NCBI RefSeq assembly: GCF_000611645.1
Contig: NW_014013050.1
Coordinates: 8,431-24,296, forward strand
DNA: 15,866 nt
Direction: 5' to 3'
Origin: Monoraphidium neglectum
Lineage: Eukaryota; Chlorophyta; Chlorophyceae; Sphaeropleales; Selenastraceae
Part shown: positions 1-9,065 of the stretch, in pieces
Numbering within the stretch: the first letter of the stretch is position 1
How the letters are laid out: every line of letters begins with the position of its first letter
Translations under genes and position numbers: made by a program
Notes under the pieces: model-generated
What the model was told of the DNA's origin: nothing
The model's input: the letters and a program-made list of their open reading frames with translations, nothing else
The model's database searches: none

Positions 1-24
1 GTGCGTGCGTGCGTATCTGCGTGC

Positions 25-68
<44 letters not shown>

Positions 69-118
69 GCGTGCGTGCGTGCGTGTGTGTGTGTGTGTGT
101 GTGCACGCGCGCGCATCC
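1..118. repeat. GT/GC-rich microsatellite tract
   Basis: The tract is almost entirely alternating purine-pyrimidine. It starts with GTGC units, has an uninterrupted (GT)17 run at about 29-62, then mixed GTGC and GT units, and ends in CACGCGCGCGC. It corresponds to the tract at 4030-4115 at the head of unit 2. Such sequence is prone to slippage and can adopt Z-DNA. The Cys/Val-rich open frame across it is a repeat artefact. Confidence 0.95.
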
Positions 119-1079
119 GCGCGTGATGTTGTTTGTTGGCGCGTGTGAGTGGGACTTGTGCGGAGCGCTCGGGCAGGCGAGGGCAGACCGGCCCTTGTAG
201 AGCCTCCCCCCTCTTGCAGCACCCCTGCAGTTGGGGCGCAGGCACATTCGCAAGTGTTGTACGCGGCTGACAACTTGCTGTGTTGCAAATCGGTGTCTGT
301 GTCATCAAGTCTGTTGAATGTACTTTGTAAGGAATGCACCACGCTCGGGCTGCTGATTAAACTTGACACACACCAATGAGCCGCTGAAACGTCAACATCC
401 TGGATGCGGCAGTTGCTGTTGCGTGTGTGTGTAGGGCCCCTTCATGAGGGCTTCTGGCTCCGGCAACAAGCCTGTCTGTCAACCCATGGTACGGGGGCTC
501 ATGCTGCAGATGGGTCATCTGGTTGCCTTGGGCCAACCACCGCCTGTGGCGGTGTATGTGAGTACACGAGGTGGCAGCCACCACGGACCTTTGCACACAT
601 GATTTTGCGTTGATTCAGGATGCTGATATTCTTGGAAGCGCACAACCAACATGGCAAAACACCCCTGCAGCAACAGGCACGTGCATAATGCGGCACCTGT
701 GTCGACGGTGGCAACAGCTCGAGCTGGTGTCAGAGGGAACGGCCCTTCAGCTCATGTTTGCCTTGGTCGACACATCGTGCCGCACCGGGTCACAGGCACA
801 TCGAAAGCTCAAAAAATACGATCTCATTCATTTGCAATGCACGCACCTGTACAACGCAAGCACATCCAGGGCAGATCGCACCGTCAGCAGAATAAAGCGG
901 GCAAGCTCGTGTCTCACCGTTCTCGCCCCTTCCGACCTCGCCCCGTGGTGCCAATTGTCAACAAAGTCAAGATGTCCAAAGATTTGCTACAACCGCAGGT
1001 GAGCGGAGTGCTCCACAAGAACACGCACGCTCGCGCGCCGCTTCCTGCAGGCGCATGTGCTTCATAGTTTGCCTGCTGC
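119..1079. other. Leader/upstream region of copy 1
   Basis: I see no protein-coding gene here. Short open frames overlap on both strands without family features. The stretch aligns in patches with 4120-5044 upstream of copy 2, for example around 460-530 and 640-700, so it is upstream or 5' UTR sequence of the duplicated gene. A TGTAA word at 326-330 resembles an algal poly(A) signal and could belong to a gene outside the window. It has no clear counterpart in unit 2. Confidence 0.6.
999..1050 (+). other. Candidate 5' UTR intron of copy 1
   Basis: A CAG|GTGAGC donor at 999 and a CCGCTTCCTGCAG acceptor ending at 1050 lie just before the start codon. Copy 2 has the same layout at 4961-5013 (CAG|GTGGGC ... 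CTTCCCTGCAG). In both copies the ATG frame meets a stop between the acceptor and the ATG (TAG at 1065, TGA at 5030), so any such intron would lie in the untranslated leader. At 52-53 nt it is short for a green algal intron. The acceptor may instead pair with a donor further upstream. Confidence 0.3.
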
Positions 1080-3041
1080 ATGGACACGAGCGGCGCCCCT
1101 CAGCCATCACGCACGCGATTGGTCAGCCGAATTCTTGGCCCTCTGCATTACCAGGGCGTCGACTGGGGCCATGCGCCGCCTGCGGAAGAGCAGTGCTCGA
1201 GCCCGCTCGAGGCCCTGCCGCATAGCGTCCTCTGTGCCACCGCCCGCAAGCTCGCCATCGAGCGGCGCGTGGCGCTGCGCGAGACATGCCGCGCACTCGC
1301 CGCGGCGCTCGCCGGCGCGTTCGACGCCGTTTGCGTCCGCGTGCACGCGTTCGAGAGCGGCGGCGCGGCCGCCGCCGCCAGCCTCGCGCGCGCATTCCCT
1401 GCTGCGCGGCTGGCGGTGGTCAAGCTCTGGCTTGATTACACAGGTGACTCAGTACCGCCCTCAGAAGCTTCCATGGACCTTCTCTTCACCACCCTGGCGT
1501 CGACCAAGCCGTGCCTGGAGTTTCTGGATATAGAATGGCAACAGCGCAACCTGCCAAGTTACCAGCATCGGCTCGCCGCGCGCCTGCTACCAGGCATGGC
1601 CAGCGCCAAGGCGACCTTCGCGGCGCCGGCCGGGCGCGTCGCCGCGGCCGCGCTCGCCCGCGCGGTTTTCGCCTACGGCGCCTGGCCCTGCCGCCCGCCG
1701 CGCTCGGCGGCGCTTGCGGCGGCCCGGACGAGCGCGGGGCTAGCGCGGCGGACGGCGTCGCGCCGCTCAGGCGCCTGGCCGGCCTGCGCCAGGTGGTGGC
1801 GCGCGAGTTTTTTGACCCGACTGCCGGACCAGGCGTGAGCCCGGCAGGCCTGAGCGAGCTCGGCTGCATTTCCGGCCTCGAGTCGCTCACGGTTGACCTG
1901 TGGACCGGCGATGACTCGCAATGCGCGCTGCAGGTGTGGTCGCTGTCAATCTGGCTGGGCGAAGCGCTTGTCAGCACGCTCGCACTATGTTCGCCTCGGC
2001 TTGGCACCTTGGTTGCGCCAGGGCGTGTTCTGAGGCGAGGCAACACAAGCCCCGGCATCGACTGACCCTGCTGCAGCCCGGCCACCTGACCCCAGGGGTT
2101 CACCCCTCGCTCAACACCCTGCACAGGCATGGCAGGGCGTCAATAGCTTCGCGTCATCAGCGGCAGCCAGGTCTCTCACAGATCTTCAGATCCGATGCGC
2201 CGGCATGAACGCGATCCAAGTCCACTGGTCGTGGCTGCTGGGCTTCCCACGGCTGCGGCGGCTTGAGCTGGGCAGGGGCGCCTCGATTGACCTGGCAGAG
2301 CTCACAAGGCAGGGGCTGGGCGAAGAGCTGGCGGTGGCTGCTGCAGCGGTGACGTCATCGGGCAGCCGGCTGGGACCTAGAACCCCAGGTCTTGCTGATC
2401 GGGCGTTCCGCAGCAGCGGCGCAGAGGTGGCGGCCTTGGCGGCTGCGGACGGGGCGGCGGAGGGGCGAGCGGCCACAACTAAGGCGGCGGCGGCGCTGCC
2501 GCCGCTGGAACACCTTGCTTTGGACCAGGCGGAGCTGGACTGCGCCAGCTGGCGCGCCCTGGCGGACAGCCAGCTGCTCGGACGCACTCTGACCTCCCTG
2601 CACCTGTGGCGCTGCGGTGCGCCCCCGGTGGGGTGTGTGCCACAATCGTACCCTCCAGGCCCGGCGGCTGCGCGGGACCCTGCGGGGCTGCCGTTCCCCG
2701 CCCTGATGAAGCTGGACCTGGGGACAGGCGACGAGACGGAAGCTGCCTTGAAGCTGGTGTCTGCCCTCCCACGCCTCGAGGATCTGTCACTCCACACCGC
2801 TGGCGACGCCGCGTTCGTTTCGAACGACCTCCAAAGGCTGTCGGCCCTCACTCGGCTGACGCGGCTTGTGATGGCACCCCCGTATCGCACGACGCTTAGA
2901 GACGGGCGTTGTGTTGAGCCAGACATTCACGGGCCCCCCGCAGCCACGGACGAGTTGTCGCTGCTGAGGGCGCAACTGCCGCTGCTGCAGTCCTACACGG
3001 GGCCAGTCCCCAGGGGCGGCGGGACCGCGGCGCAGGCATGA
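1080..3041 (+). pseudogene. F-box/LRR-like protein, copy 1, frameshifted
   Basis: The first exon is 1080-1933 and the second 2127-3041, joined by a 193-nt phase-0 intron (CTGCAG|GTGTGG ... CTGCACAG|GCA). The ATG follows an in-frame TAG at 1065 and matches the start of copy 2 (M-D-x-S-G). An F-box-like segment lies at about residues 43-85 (L-E-A-L-P-H-S-V-L, then L-R-E-T-C-R-A-L-A). Leucine-rich repeats follow (L-R-R-L-A-L, G-L-E-S-L-T-V, L-R-R-L-E-L, L-E-H-L-A-L, L-E-D-L-S-L). Near 1664 the frame changes. Relative to copy 2 there is a net 7-nt loss, best read as one G missing from a G run plus a two-codon deletion. Read straight, the protein stops at 1838 after about 195 residues that match copy 2. 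The remaining exon 1 and all of exon 2 stay open in the shifted frame. That argues for a very recent lesion or a base-call error. The family assignment is inference from motifs. Confidence 0.7.
1934..2126 (+). other. Intron of F-box/LRR copy 1
   Basis: The intron runs from a CAG|GTGTGG donor to a CACAG|GCATGG acceptor. It lies on a codon boundary in both flanking frames and matches the copy 2 intron in position and phase. The protein is similar to copy 2 immediately on each side (...A-L-Q | A-W-x-x-x-N-S-F) but not inside, which supports the junction. Confidence 0.75.
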
Positions 3042-3425
3042 CGGAAATTCGCAACCACTGGCCGTGAGGCGACGCAGCGGCTGCGTGCCGATGCTGAGTT
3101 GAGCGGCTAAAGGCGGTGTATTGCATGAAAATCGGCGTGGGAAGCCTTCTAGCGTGGCGGAGTGGTGGAGGCAGTTGCCATTGCCACGCTCTCCCTGCAC
3201 CTTACCATTGACAGCAATCGACGGACGCCGGCGATCGCGCGTGATGTGTGATTGGGGTAGGTCTGCGCTGAGTCGGTGTGTGCATGTTTTCCAATCAATG
3301 CTCAAATAGAGCTTTGGCCAGCAATGTTTTCAACATGTACATAATCAGAATGCTTGGTGATACCATCCGCCATGCTGTTAGTAGGTTGTAATTGATGTGT
3401 GCTCGCATGCGTGTGTATGTACGCG
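3042..3425 (+). other. 3' flank/UTR of copy 1
   Basis: This is noncoding sequence that aligns patchily with 6990-7400 after copy 2. Shared words include GTGAGGCGACGCA, CGCGTGATGTG, AGCTTT-x-GC-x-AGCA and TTGGTGATRCCATC. No open frame is convincing. A TGTAA word lies at 3387-3391. Confidence 0.65.
3387..3391 (+). terminator. Candidate poly(A) signal TGTAA (copy 1)
   Basis: TGTAA is the usual poly(A) signal in chlorophycean algae. This one lies about 350 nt after the stop codon of copy 1. It does not align exactly with the one in unit 2, so it is a candidate only. Confidence 0.4.
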
Positions 3426-3737
3426 CGCGCATATTGTCAAATTTGTTGTTGCAATACCCACAGTTTTGAAGACACAGAGCGAATCTCGGTCTCACGTTAA
3501 TGGCAGATTGGCTGCAGACCAGCAGCTGCAGTGCAAGCGTGAACTGTCCATGATGTCAACAAATGCATGCTGCACGTCATGTAGCAGTCTGTTACACTCT
3601 ACAATAACATCATAATACCTCATCACGATTCACGCAACTGGAAATCGACATAGATAGGTAGTTTGTGGTGAACACGGAATTGAATTGAGCACAATCAGGA
3701 CTGCAGGGTTTGAATATGATAGAAGCGCTGTGATGGT

Positions 3738-3767
3738 GTGGGTGAGCACGCAACCGTGCTCACCCAC
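3738..3767. repeat. Perfect 13-bp inverted repeat (hairpin)
   Basis: GTGGGTGAGCACG is followed by CAAC and then its exact reverse complement CGTGCTCACCCAC. The stem is 13 bp without mismatch and the loop is four bases. It lies in the spacer between the duplicated units. It could be a transcript hairpin, an inverted-repeat footprint of a small element, or a protein-binding palindrome. The sequence does not decide between these. Confidence 0.85.
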
Positions 3768-3991
3768 TGCCCCTTGGCCCATGAACTGTTCAGATTGGAT
3801 GGCCAGTGGTCTTGGAAGGAGATTGTTGCGAGTTGCCCTCCTGCTGTCGGCCGCCTAAGAGTGATCATCAGTGTGAGTTACCATGCTGTGCCGCAGCGTC
3901 GTGCTTAGGTGCAACCTGCAAAATGAGTTGATACAGTATACTGTGGGAAAGGTTCTGCGGTGCGTATGATCCTTACGCGGCGCTGCGGTGG

Positions 3992-3998
3992 TATAAAA
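3992..3998 (+). promoter_or_regulatory. TATA box, candidate promoter of copy 2
   Basis: TATAAAA within GGTATAAAACGGG is a strong core-promoter match. Transcription would start about 25-30 bases downstream, near 4020-4028. That point is the junction of spacer and unit 2, just before the GT tract. The transcript would then carry a leader of about 1 kb before the ATG at 5045. The matching position for copy 1 lies left of the window. Confidence 0.45.
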
Positions 3999-4029
3999 CG
4001 GGAAGGGCTTGTCAAAGAATGGGTTGTCA

Positions 4030-4115
4030 GCGTGTGTCTGTGCGCACGTGCGCGCGTGTGCGTATGTGTGCGTGTGTGTGTGTGTGTTCATGTGCGCATG
4101 TGTGCGTGTGTCTGA
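4030..4115. repeat. GT/GC-rich microsatellite tract, unit 2
   Basis: This is alternating purine-pyrimidine sequence (GTGTGTCTGTGCGCACGTG and so on) with an uninterrupted (GT)8 at about 4072-4087. It is the counterpart of the tract at 1-118 but with a shorter pure run, as expected for slippage since duplication. Confidence 0.9.
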
Positions 4116-5044
4116 TTGTGGCGTTTGTATTTGAACTTGTCTGGAGCGCTCACGCAAGTGCAAACTGGCGGTCCTTGTGCCTCTGCCCCGCCCCCGCGCA
4201 CCCCCCCACAGCACCCCCCACATCGCATGCGCATCTGAAACTGGTGTGTGCCGCAGGCAATGTTGCTATGTTAGGGTTATTGCTGATTTTATCAAGCCTG
4301 CCGATGACACCTTGCAAGGGGTGCACAAAGCTCGGTGCGGTGGGCTGCTGAGCAAACGTGATGCACAACAACGCTGTGCCGATCAGGCGTCTCCAATTCA
4401 TCCTCGATTTGGCGGCTTCCGTTGCATGTGTGTTGGGCTGTTAGCCCCCCATTCCTAGACTGCTGGCGCGGCAGCAAGCCTGTACGTCAACTCCGTGGTA
4501 CATTGGCTCTTGATGCAGCGGAGTAACCGGGTGGCCTTTGCCGCGCCTCTGCTGGTGCATGCCGGTTGGCATTCACCTCGGAGCTGCAGCTTTGCACACC
4601 GATGTTGTGATGGTCCAGATCCTGCATCCGTTTTATGTCTGCATTTGCTAAACCACCCCTGCAGCAAGAGCCTGTGTATGACGCAGCACTTTTGGCGGGC
4701 GCCGCGGGTGACGGGGTGACGGATGACTTGGCGAAGACGTGGCATGCCGTACCTGATTGCAAGCACACAGGGACTTCGTGTTGCGCATTTCAAGTTGAGT
4801 AGAGTTCATCTACTTCTTCCATTTCAACCACGTCGATGGCAAATCGCAAATCAGCAACAAAGCGGCGAGAACCTTGCTCCAATCTTGCCCACATTATTCT
4901 TGATCTGTCGTGTCACTCGTCATAAGCGTCAGTATGTCGCAGGTTGTGCCACGACTGCAGGTGGGCGAAGTGCTCTGTGAGCACACACGCGCTTGCTCGC
5001 CGCTTCCCTGCAGGCGCACGTGCTTCCCATGATTCGCCGCCTGC
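4116..5044. other. Leader/upstream region of copy 2
   Basis: I see no gene here. It aligns in patches with 125-1079. A candidate short 5' UTR intron lies at 4961-5013 (CTGCAG|GTGGGC ... CCCTGCAG). The stop at 5030 in the ATG frame shows that the coding region begins at 5045. Confidence 0.6.
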
Positions 5045-6989
5045 ATGGACAAGAGCGGCGGCATTCATCCGTTTTGCACGCAAGTGATCAGCCGTCGCCT
5101 CGCCTTCCTGCAGGACCAGGGCGTCGATGCAGGCGGTGCGCCGCCCGGGGAAGAGCCCCACGGTTGCACCCTGGAGTCGCTGCCGCATAGCGTCCTCTGT
5201 ATGATTGGCCGCGCGCTCCCCACCCAGTCTCGCGTGTCGCTGAGAGAGACTTGCCGCCCGCTCGCCGACGCGCTCGCCGGCGCGTTTGACGCCGTGTGCG
5301 TCGATGCGCGCTTGTTCGAGAGCGGCGGATCGGCCGCCGCCGCCGGCCTCGCGCGCGTGTGCCCTGCGGCGCAGCGTGCGGTGGTCAAGCTGTGGCTTGT
5401 TTTTTCAAAGCCGCCCTCGGAAGCTTCCTTGGGCCGCCTGTTCACCACCCTGGCGTCGACCAAGCCGCTGCTGGAGTCTCTAGATATAGAATGGGTCCAG
5501 GACATCTCGGTCTACTTCCAGCGTCGGCTCGCCGAGTGCCGGAGACCTAGCATGGACGGCGCCGAGGCACTCTGTGCGGCGCCCGTCGCGCGCGCCGCCG
5601 CGGCCGCGCTTGCGTGCGCGGGCTGCGGCCCGCGGCTGCGGCGTCTGGCCCTCATGCCCGCCGCGCTCGGCGGCACTGGCGCCGGCCCGGACGCGCCCCG
5701 CGACGGCGCAATATCTGGCGTGGCACTGCTCAGCCGCCTGCCCAGGCTGCGCCAGGTGGTGGCGCGCGAGGCGGACCCGACTAGGGGACCAGGCGTGAGC
5801 CCGGCAGGCCTGAGCGAGATCGGCTGCATTTCCGGCCTCGAGTCGCTCTCGGTTGACCTGTGGACTGGCGACGTCGCAGAAGACGCGCTGCAGGTGCGCT
5901 CACTGCCGAGCCGGCTTGCCGCGAGGGCGATCGCCGGCATGCGTGCAAAACATCTCGCCTCGGCTCAGCACTCCGGTTGACACCGCAGGGTGTGTTTTGA
6001 GGCGAGTCTAGGTAAGCTGCCACGATTTGGACCCTGCTGCTGCCCCTTCACGTGATTGCCCGGGTCCACCCCTGCCTCAAAACCCTGCTCAGGCGTGGCG
6101 CGCCCTCAACAGCTTCGCAGAGTCGTCGGCAGCCGGATCTCTCACGAATCTACAGATCCGATGCGCCGGCGTGAATGCCATCCAAGTCCACTGGTCGTGG
6201 CTGCTCGGCTTCGCACGGCTGCGGCGGCTGGAGCTGGGTAGGAGCGTTTCGATTGATCTCTCAGATCTCTCAAGGCAGGGGCTGGCCAGACAGCTGGCGG
6301 CAGCTGCTGCTGTGGTGACGTCACCGGCCGGTCGGCTGGGACCTGAAACCGCAAGTCCTGCCGACGGCGCCGGCCGCAGCAGTGGCGCGGAGGCGGCGGC
6401 CGGGGCGGCCGCGGAGGGTGCAGCGGAGAGGCGAGCGGCCGCGACTGTGGTGGCGGCGCTGCCGCCGCTGGAACACCTGGCTTTGGATCAGCTGGAGCTG
6501 GACAGCGCCGGCTGGTGGGCCCTGGCGGACGGCCAGCTGCTGGGAGGCGCCCTGACCTCACTGCAGCTGTGGCGCTGCGGCGCGCCACCGGAGGGGTTAG
6601 CGCCGCAGCCGCACCCTGCAGGCATGGCAGCTGCGCGGGGGGTCGCGGGTCAGCCGTTTCGGGCGTTGAGAAAGCTGCACCTAGGGGCAGGTGACGAGAC
6701 GGAAGCCGCCCTGAAGCTGGCGTCCGCCCTCTCGCGGCTTGAGGATCTGTCGCTCGACACGGCCAACCGCGCCGTGTACCGTTCAGGGGACCTTCCAAGG
6801 CTGTCAGCACTCACGCGGCTGACGCGGCTTGTGATGACGGCCCCCTGTGGCATGACGCTCAAAGATGGGAGTTGTGTTGAGCCGCTGGCCGCCACAGAGG
6901 AGTTGTCGCTGCTGAAGGCGCAACTGCCGCTGCTGCAGTTCTACAAGGGGCCCATCCCCGAGTGCGACGCGGCGACGGGCCAGGGATGA
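5045..6989 (+). CDS. F-box/LRR-like protein, copy 2 (two exons)
   Basis: The exons are 5045-5893 and 6093-6989, which join in phase 0 to give 581 residues. The ATG follows an in-frame TGA at 5030, and the M-D-x-S-G start is shared with copy 1. Residues about 43-85 resemble an F-box (L-E-S-L-P-H-S-V-L-C-M-I-G, then S-L-R-E-T-C-R-P-L-A-D-A-L). The rest contains irregular leucine-rich repeats: L-E-S-L-D-I, L-R-R-L-A-L, L-R-Q-V-V, L-E-S-L-S-V, N-L-Q-I-R-C, L-R-R-L-E-L, L-E-H-L-A-L, L-T-S-L-Q-L, L-R-K-L-H-L, L-E-D-L-S-L and L-T-R-L-V-M. F-box/LRR proteins usually supply substrate recognition in SCF ubiquitin ligases, in the cytosol or nucleus. There is no signal peptide or membrane segment. An Ala/Gly-rich insert lies in exon 2. 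The F-box is degenerate, so an LRR protein with another role is possible. The gene structure is well supported; the function is inferred. Confidence 0.75.
5894..6092 (+). other. Intron of F-box/LRR copy 2
   Basis: The donor is CTGCAG|GTGCGC, the classic green algal type, and the acceptor is CCCTGCTCAG|GCG. The intron is 199 nt and phase 0 in both flanking frames. Protein similarity to copy 1 stops at the donor and resumes at the acceptor. If retained, translation runs 29 codons into the intron and stops at 5980, leaving a 311-residue protein without the second half of the LRRs. Confidence 0.8.
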
Positions 6990-7272
6990 CGGGAATGTGC
7001 GGATCTCGGGCTGTGAGGCGACGCAACAGTGTCTTGCTCATGTGCAGTTTGCGCGTTTTGAAGCATCGTGTTGTGCTAGAGAGTCGTTGGAAGGCTTTTG
7101 GCGTGACGGTGTGGTGGACGCGGTGGCTACGCTCCAGCTGCATCTGGCCATTTACAGCGTTTGCTTGAGGGCGGCAGCCGCGCGTGATGTGTGTGTCGGG
7201 TGGGTCCGGCGAGTTTGTTGGCGTGTGCAATTCATCTCTGCACAAGTGTCCAAATCGAGCTTTAGCGAGCAT

Positions 7273-7277
7273 TGTAA
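7273..7277 (+). terminator. Candidate poly(A) signal TGTAA (copy 2)
   Basis: TGTAA lies about 285 nt after the stop codon of the intact F-box/LRR gene, a plausible 3' UTR length in green algae. It is the only clear match in this flank. Confidence 0.5.
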
Positions 7278-7373
7278 TACAGCAGTGTTATCAATCCTTG
7301 GTGATGCCATCGGCACCTGACAGGCTGTTTTTCGGCATGTGCGCTCGCGCTCATGCGTGTGTATGTGCATGTG

Positions 7374-7395
7374 CACGCGTGCTCAGACACGCGTG
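7374..7395. repeat. Repeated CACGCGTG palindrome
   Basis: The 8-bp palindrome CACGCGTG occurs twice with six bases (CTCAGA) between, so the two can pair into an 8-bp hairpin. It sits at the right end of unit 2 within GT-rich sequence, where such words arise easily. Confidence 0.6.
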
Positions 7396-7400
7396 TGTCA

Positions 7401-9065
7401 TGGATCCGTATCAGCGAGGGGGCATGACACCTAGGAGGTTCCTCCAAGATTGACATGGTGCATCCGCTCCTGGATGCGCGCATTCGTCGCAAACTGCTAC
7501 AGGCACACTCTGGGCCTCCTCGGTCATCTCTGAGAGCCCGCGCCCCCTGGGCAACCCGCTGCCACTGAGGCCCGCTTGCTCGCGACAGTGCACCAGGCGC
7601 CCCGAAAGGCAGCCTGCCCCTGAAACCCCCACGCCTGTCCGACTAGCTTTGGCATTTACCATACAGCAAATAGCTCTTGCCGGTGGCTTTAATGCAGCTG
7701 GCCAGCTTGCTGCCAATACCACGCATTGCAGTGTGAACTGCTCCGTGTGGGCAGCCTGGGTGGCTGTATACAGGTAGTACCATCCGGCGATCGGACCCGA
7801 TGCCTTGCGGCCTCGCGCTCGCAACAAGCAGAAGTGCCGGTCCCTGGGGAATTTCGTGCCGCTCCTCCCTGTCTGGTGCCAGCAGATATGCTGCCAGCGG
7901 TGATGTTGTTCAGTTGTGTCGTCACCTAGCCTGGCTTATGATACAGAATTGGCTACATGCCTGTCACGTTGCACCATGCACACTGCTCACACGCAATCTA
8001 TCTGGCAAGTCATATTTGGTGAGCCCTACAAGCAGCACTACTGGGCGTGTCCAGCCTACATCCAGCGATTCGCGAAGGACGAGGCTGCCCCTGACGGTGA
8101 CCGGGTGTGTCGGCCCTCTTTCGGCGAATGACCTTCGCAACCCACCTCTGAGCTTGAAGTGCATTAATGCCATTTGAATCTCCCTGTTGCAGCGTTTCAG
8201 CCTGGCGCGAACCTAAGACTGTAGGCCGTCTGTATGCTCGGGCCGGTGTAATCGCTCCAACAGCAAGTAACGCTTGCTTATCTCATAATCTCAGGCTCTG
8301 TAGGGCCAGTGGATCGCTCGTGCAGCGGGTCACCGGCACTTCGTGAGTCCTTCGCCGCGCCATGGTGAAGCAATACAAAACGGAAAGGAGCGTCACCATT
8401 AATCGGAGACTAGCGCACCTCACACGAATCGAAGGGGGCGGAGAGGTGCGGGCGGCGTCCTCGTTCCCGCTGCACTCACTGCACAGAGTGCTGGTGCTTT
8501 GGCTGGGCGCGTTGGCGGGGGCCGCTGTCGAGAGCGCTGGCCAGAAGCAGGGGTCAACTTTGGGTGCATCGAACATGTTGGAACGGCATGCGCGTCGACC
8601 GCAGCCAACCGTCGTGGCAAGTGATGCCGCCATGCCCGCCGAGCCGCTGCAAGGCAGAAGCCCCCAAGGAACTGAGCTGCCCGCAGCAGCAGCCGCCAGC
8701 TGTTCGGGCGTGGCGCAATGCTCGCCATAGATACAGCAGCTCATGTTGTAGAGTTGCACTAGCCTGTCTGCTGGTGCACCTGCCTCCTGGTGGTCGCTGG
8801 CCAGGGCCCCGGCTGCATCAGGGTCCACCCAGCTTGGCTGTTGCGCCAGCCCTGCAGCTGCGTCTTGAGAGGCCGCCGCGGCCCTTGCCCAACCAAGACC
8901 CGCCGCACCGCGGTCACCCCCGACAAACACCGACAGCCCCAGAGACGCGTGTGGTGCAGGCCTCCCCAGCCCCGCACCCCGCACGTGGCGCCAACAAACT
9001 CGCCGCCTCACCCTCATTCTCCTCCCAGCCAGCTCACATGCACGCCGCCTCAAGCGCCCGTGCTC
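7401..9065. other. Gene-poor region upstream of bestrophin gene
   Basis: No coding region can be supported here. Several mid-size open frames overlap on both strands, including a minus-strand one at 8283-9053 that lacks an ATG at its end and any family motif. An ATG in good context (GCGCCATGG) at 8362 opens 28 codons up to a phase-0 GTGCGG donor at 8446. It is phase-compatible with splicing to 9084, so it is a candidate first exon for the downstream gene. Otherwise the region is probably promoter and 5' UTR. Confidence 0.5.

Larger units (their letters stand above)
1..3425 (+). repeat. Tandem duplication, unit 1
   Basis: This is the first of two head-to-tail related segments. Landmarks recur in the second unit at a nearly constant offset. 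The ACTTGT-x-x-GGAGCGCTC block is at about 155 and again at 4136. The CACCCCTGCAGCAA block is near 660 and again near 4655. The ATG is at 1080 and 5045, the stop codon ends at 3041 and 6989, and CATGCGTGTGTATGT is at 3406 and 7352. The offset shrinks from about 3.98 kb to 3.945 kb because of small indels. Similarity covers exons, the intron and both flanks, so this is a segmental duplication and not retroposition. The left edge may lie outside the window. The copies have clearly diverged, mostly in noncoding parts. Confidence 0.85.
3426..4017. other. Spacer between duplicated units
   Basis: This stretch is less GC-rich than its surroundings and has no supported gene. It contains a perfect inverted repeat at 3738-3767 and a TATA box at 3992-3998. 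The longest open frame over its right end, on the minus strand, translates the GT tract and is not credible. Confidence 0.6.
4018..7400 (+). repeat. Tandem duplication, unit 2
   Basis: This is the second copy of the duplicated segment. It begins around the GT-rich tract near 4030 and fades after the GTGTGTATGT block near 7360. It carries the intact F-box/LRR gene copy. The boundaries are estimated by eye from the last shared words, so each could be off by some tens of bases. Weak similarity between about 3480-3560 and 7680-7740 hints that the duplicated unit could once have been longer. Confidence 0.8.
6990..7400 (+). other. 3' flank/UTR of copy 2
   Basis: This stretch is noncoding and aligns with 3042-3425. 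It includes the TGTAA word at 7273-7277 and ends in a GT-rich run. No open frame here has recognisable features. Confidence 0.6.

Noticed and set aside
9..200. Cys/Val-rich small protein across the first 200 bases
   Set aside because: It is simply a translation of the GT microsatellite.
7771..7780. Ten-base word CAGGTAGTAC shared with the palindrome at 15473-15482
   Set aside because: The flanks differ and the palindrome is not kept at 7771, so a chance match is the simplest explanation.
8283..9053. A 256-codon minus-strand open frame upstream of the bestrophin gene
   Set aside because: It begins at a TTG, is Ala/Arg/Ser-rich as expected from the complement of GC-rich DNA, has no recognisable motif, and lies over the likely promoter and leader of the plus-strand gene.
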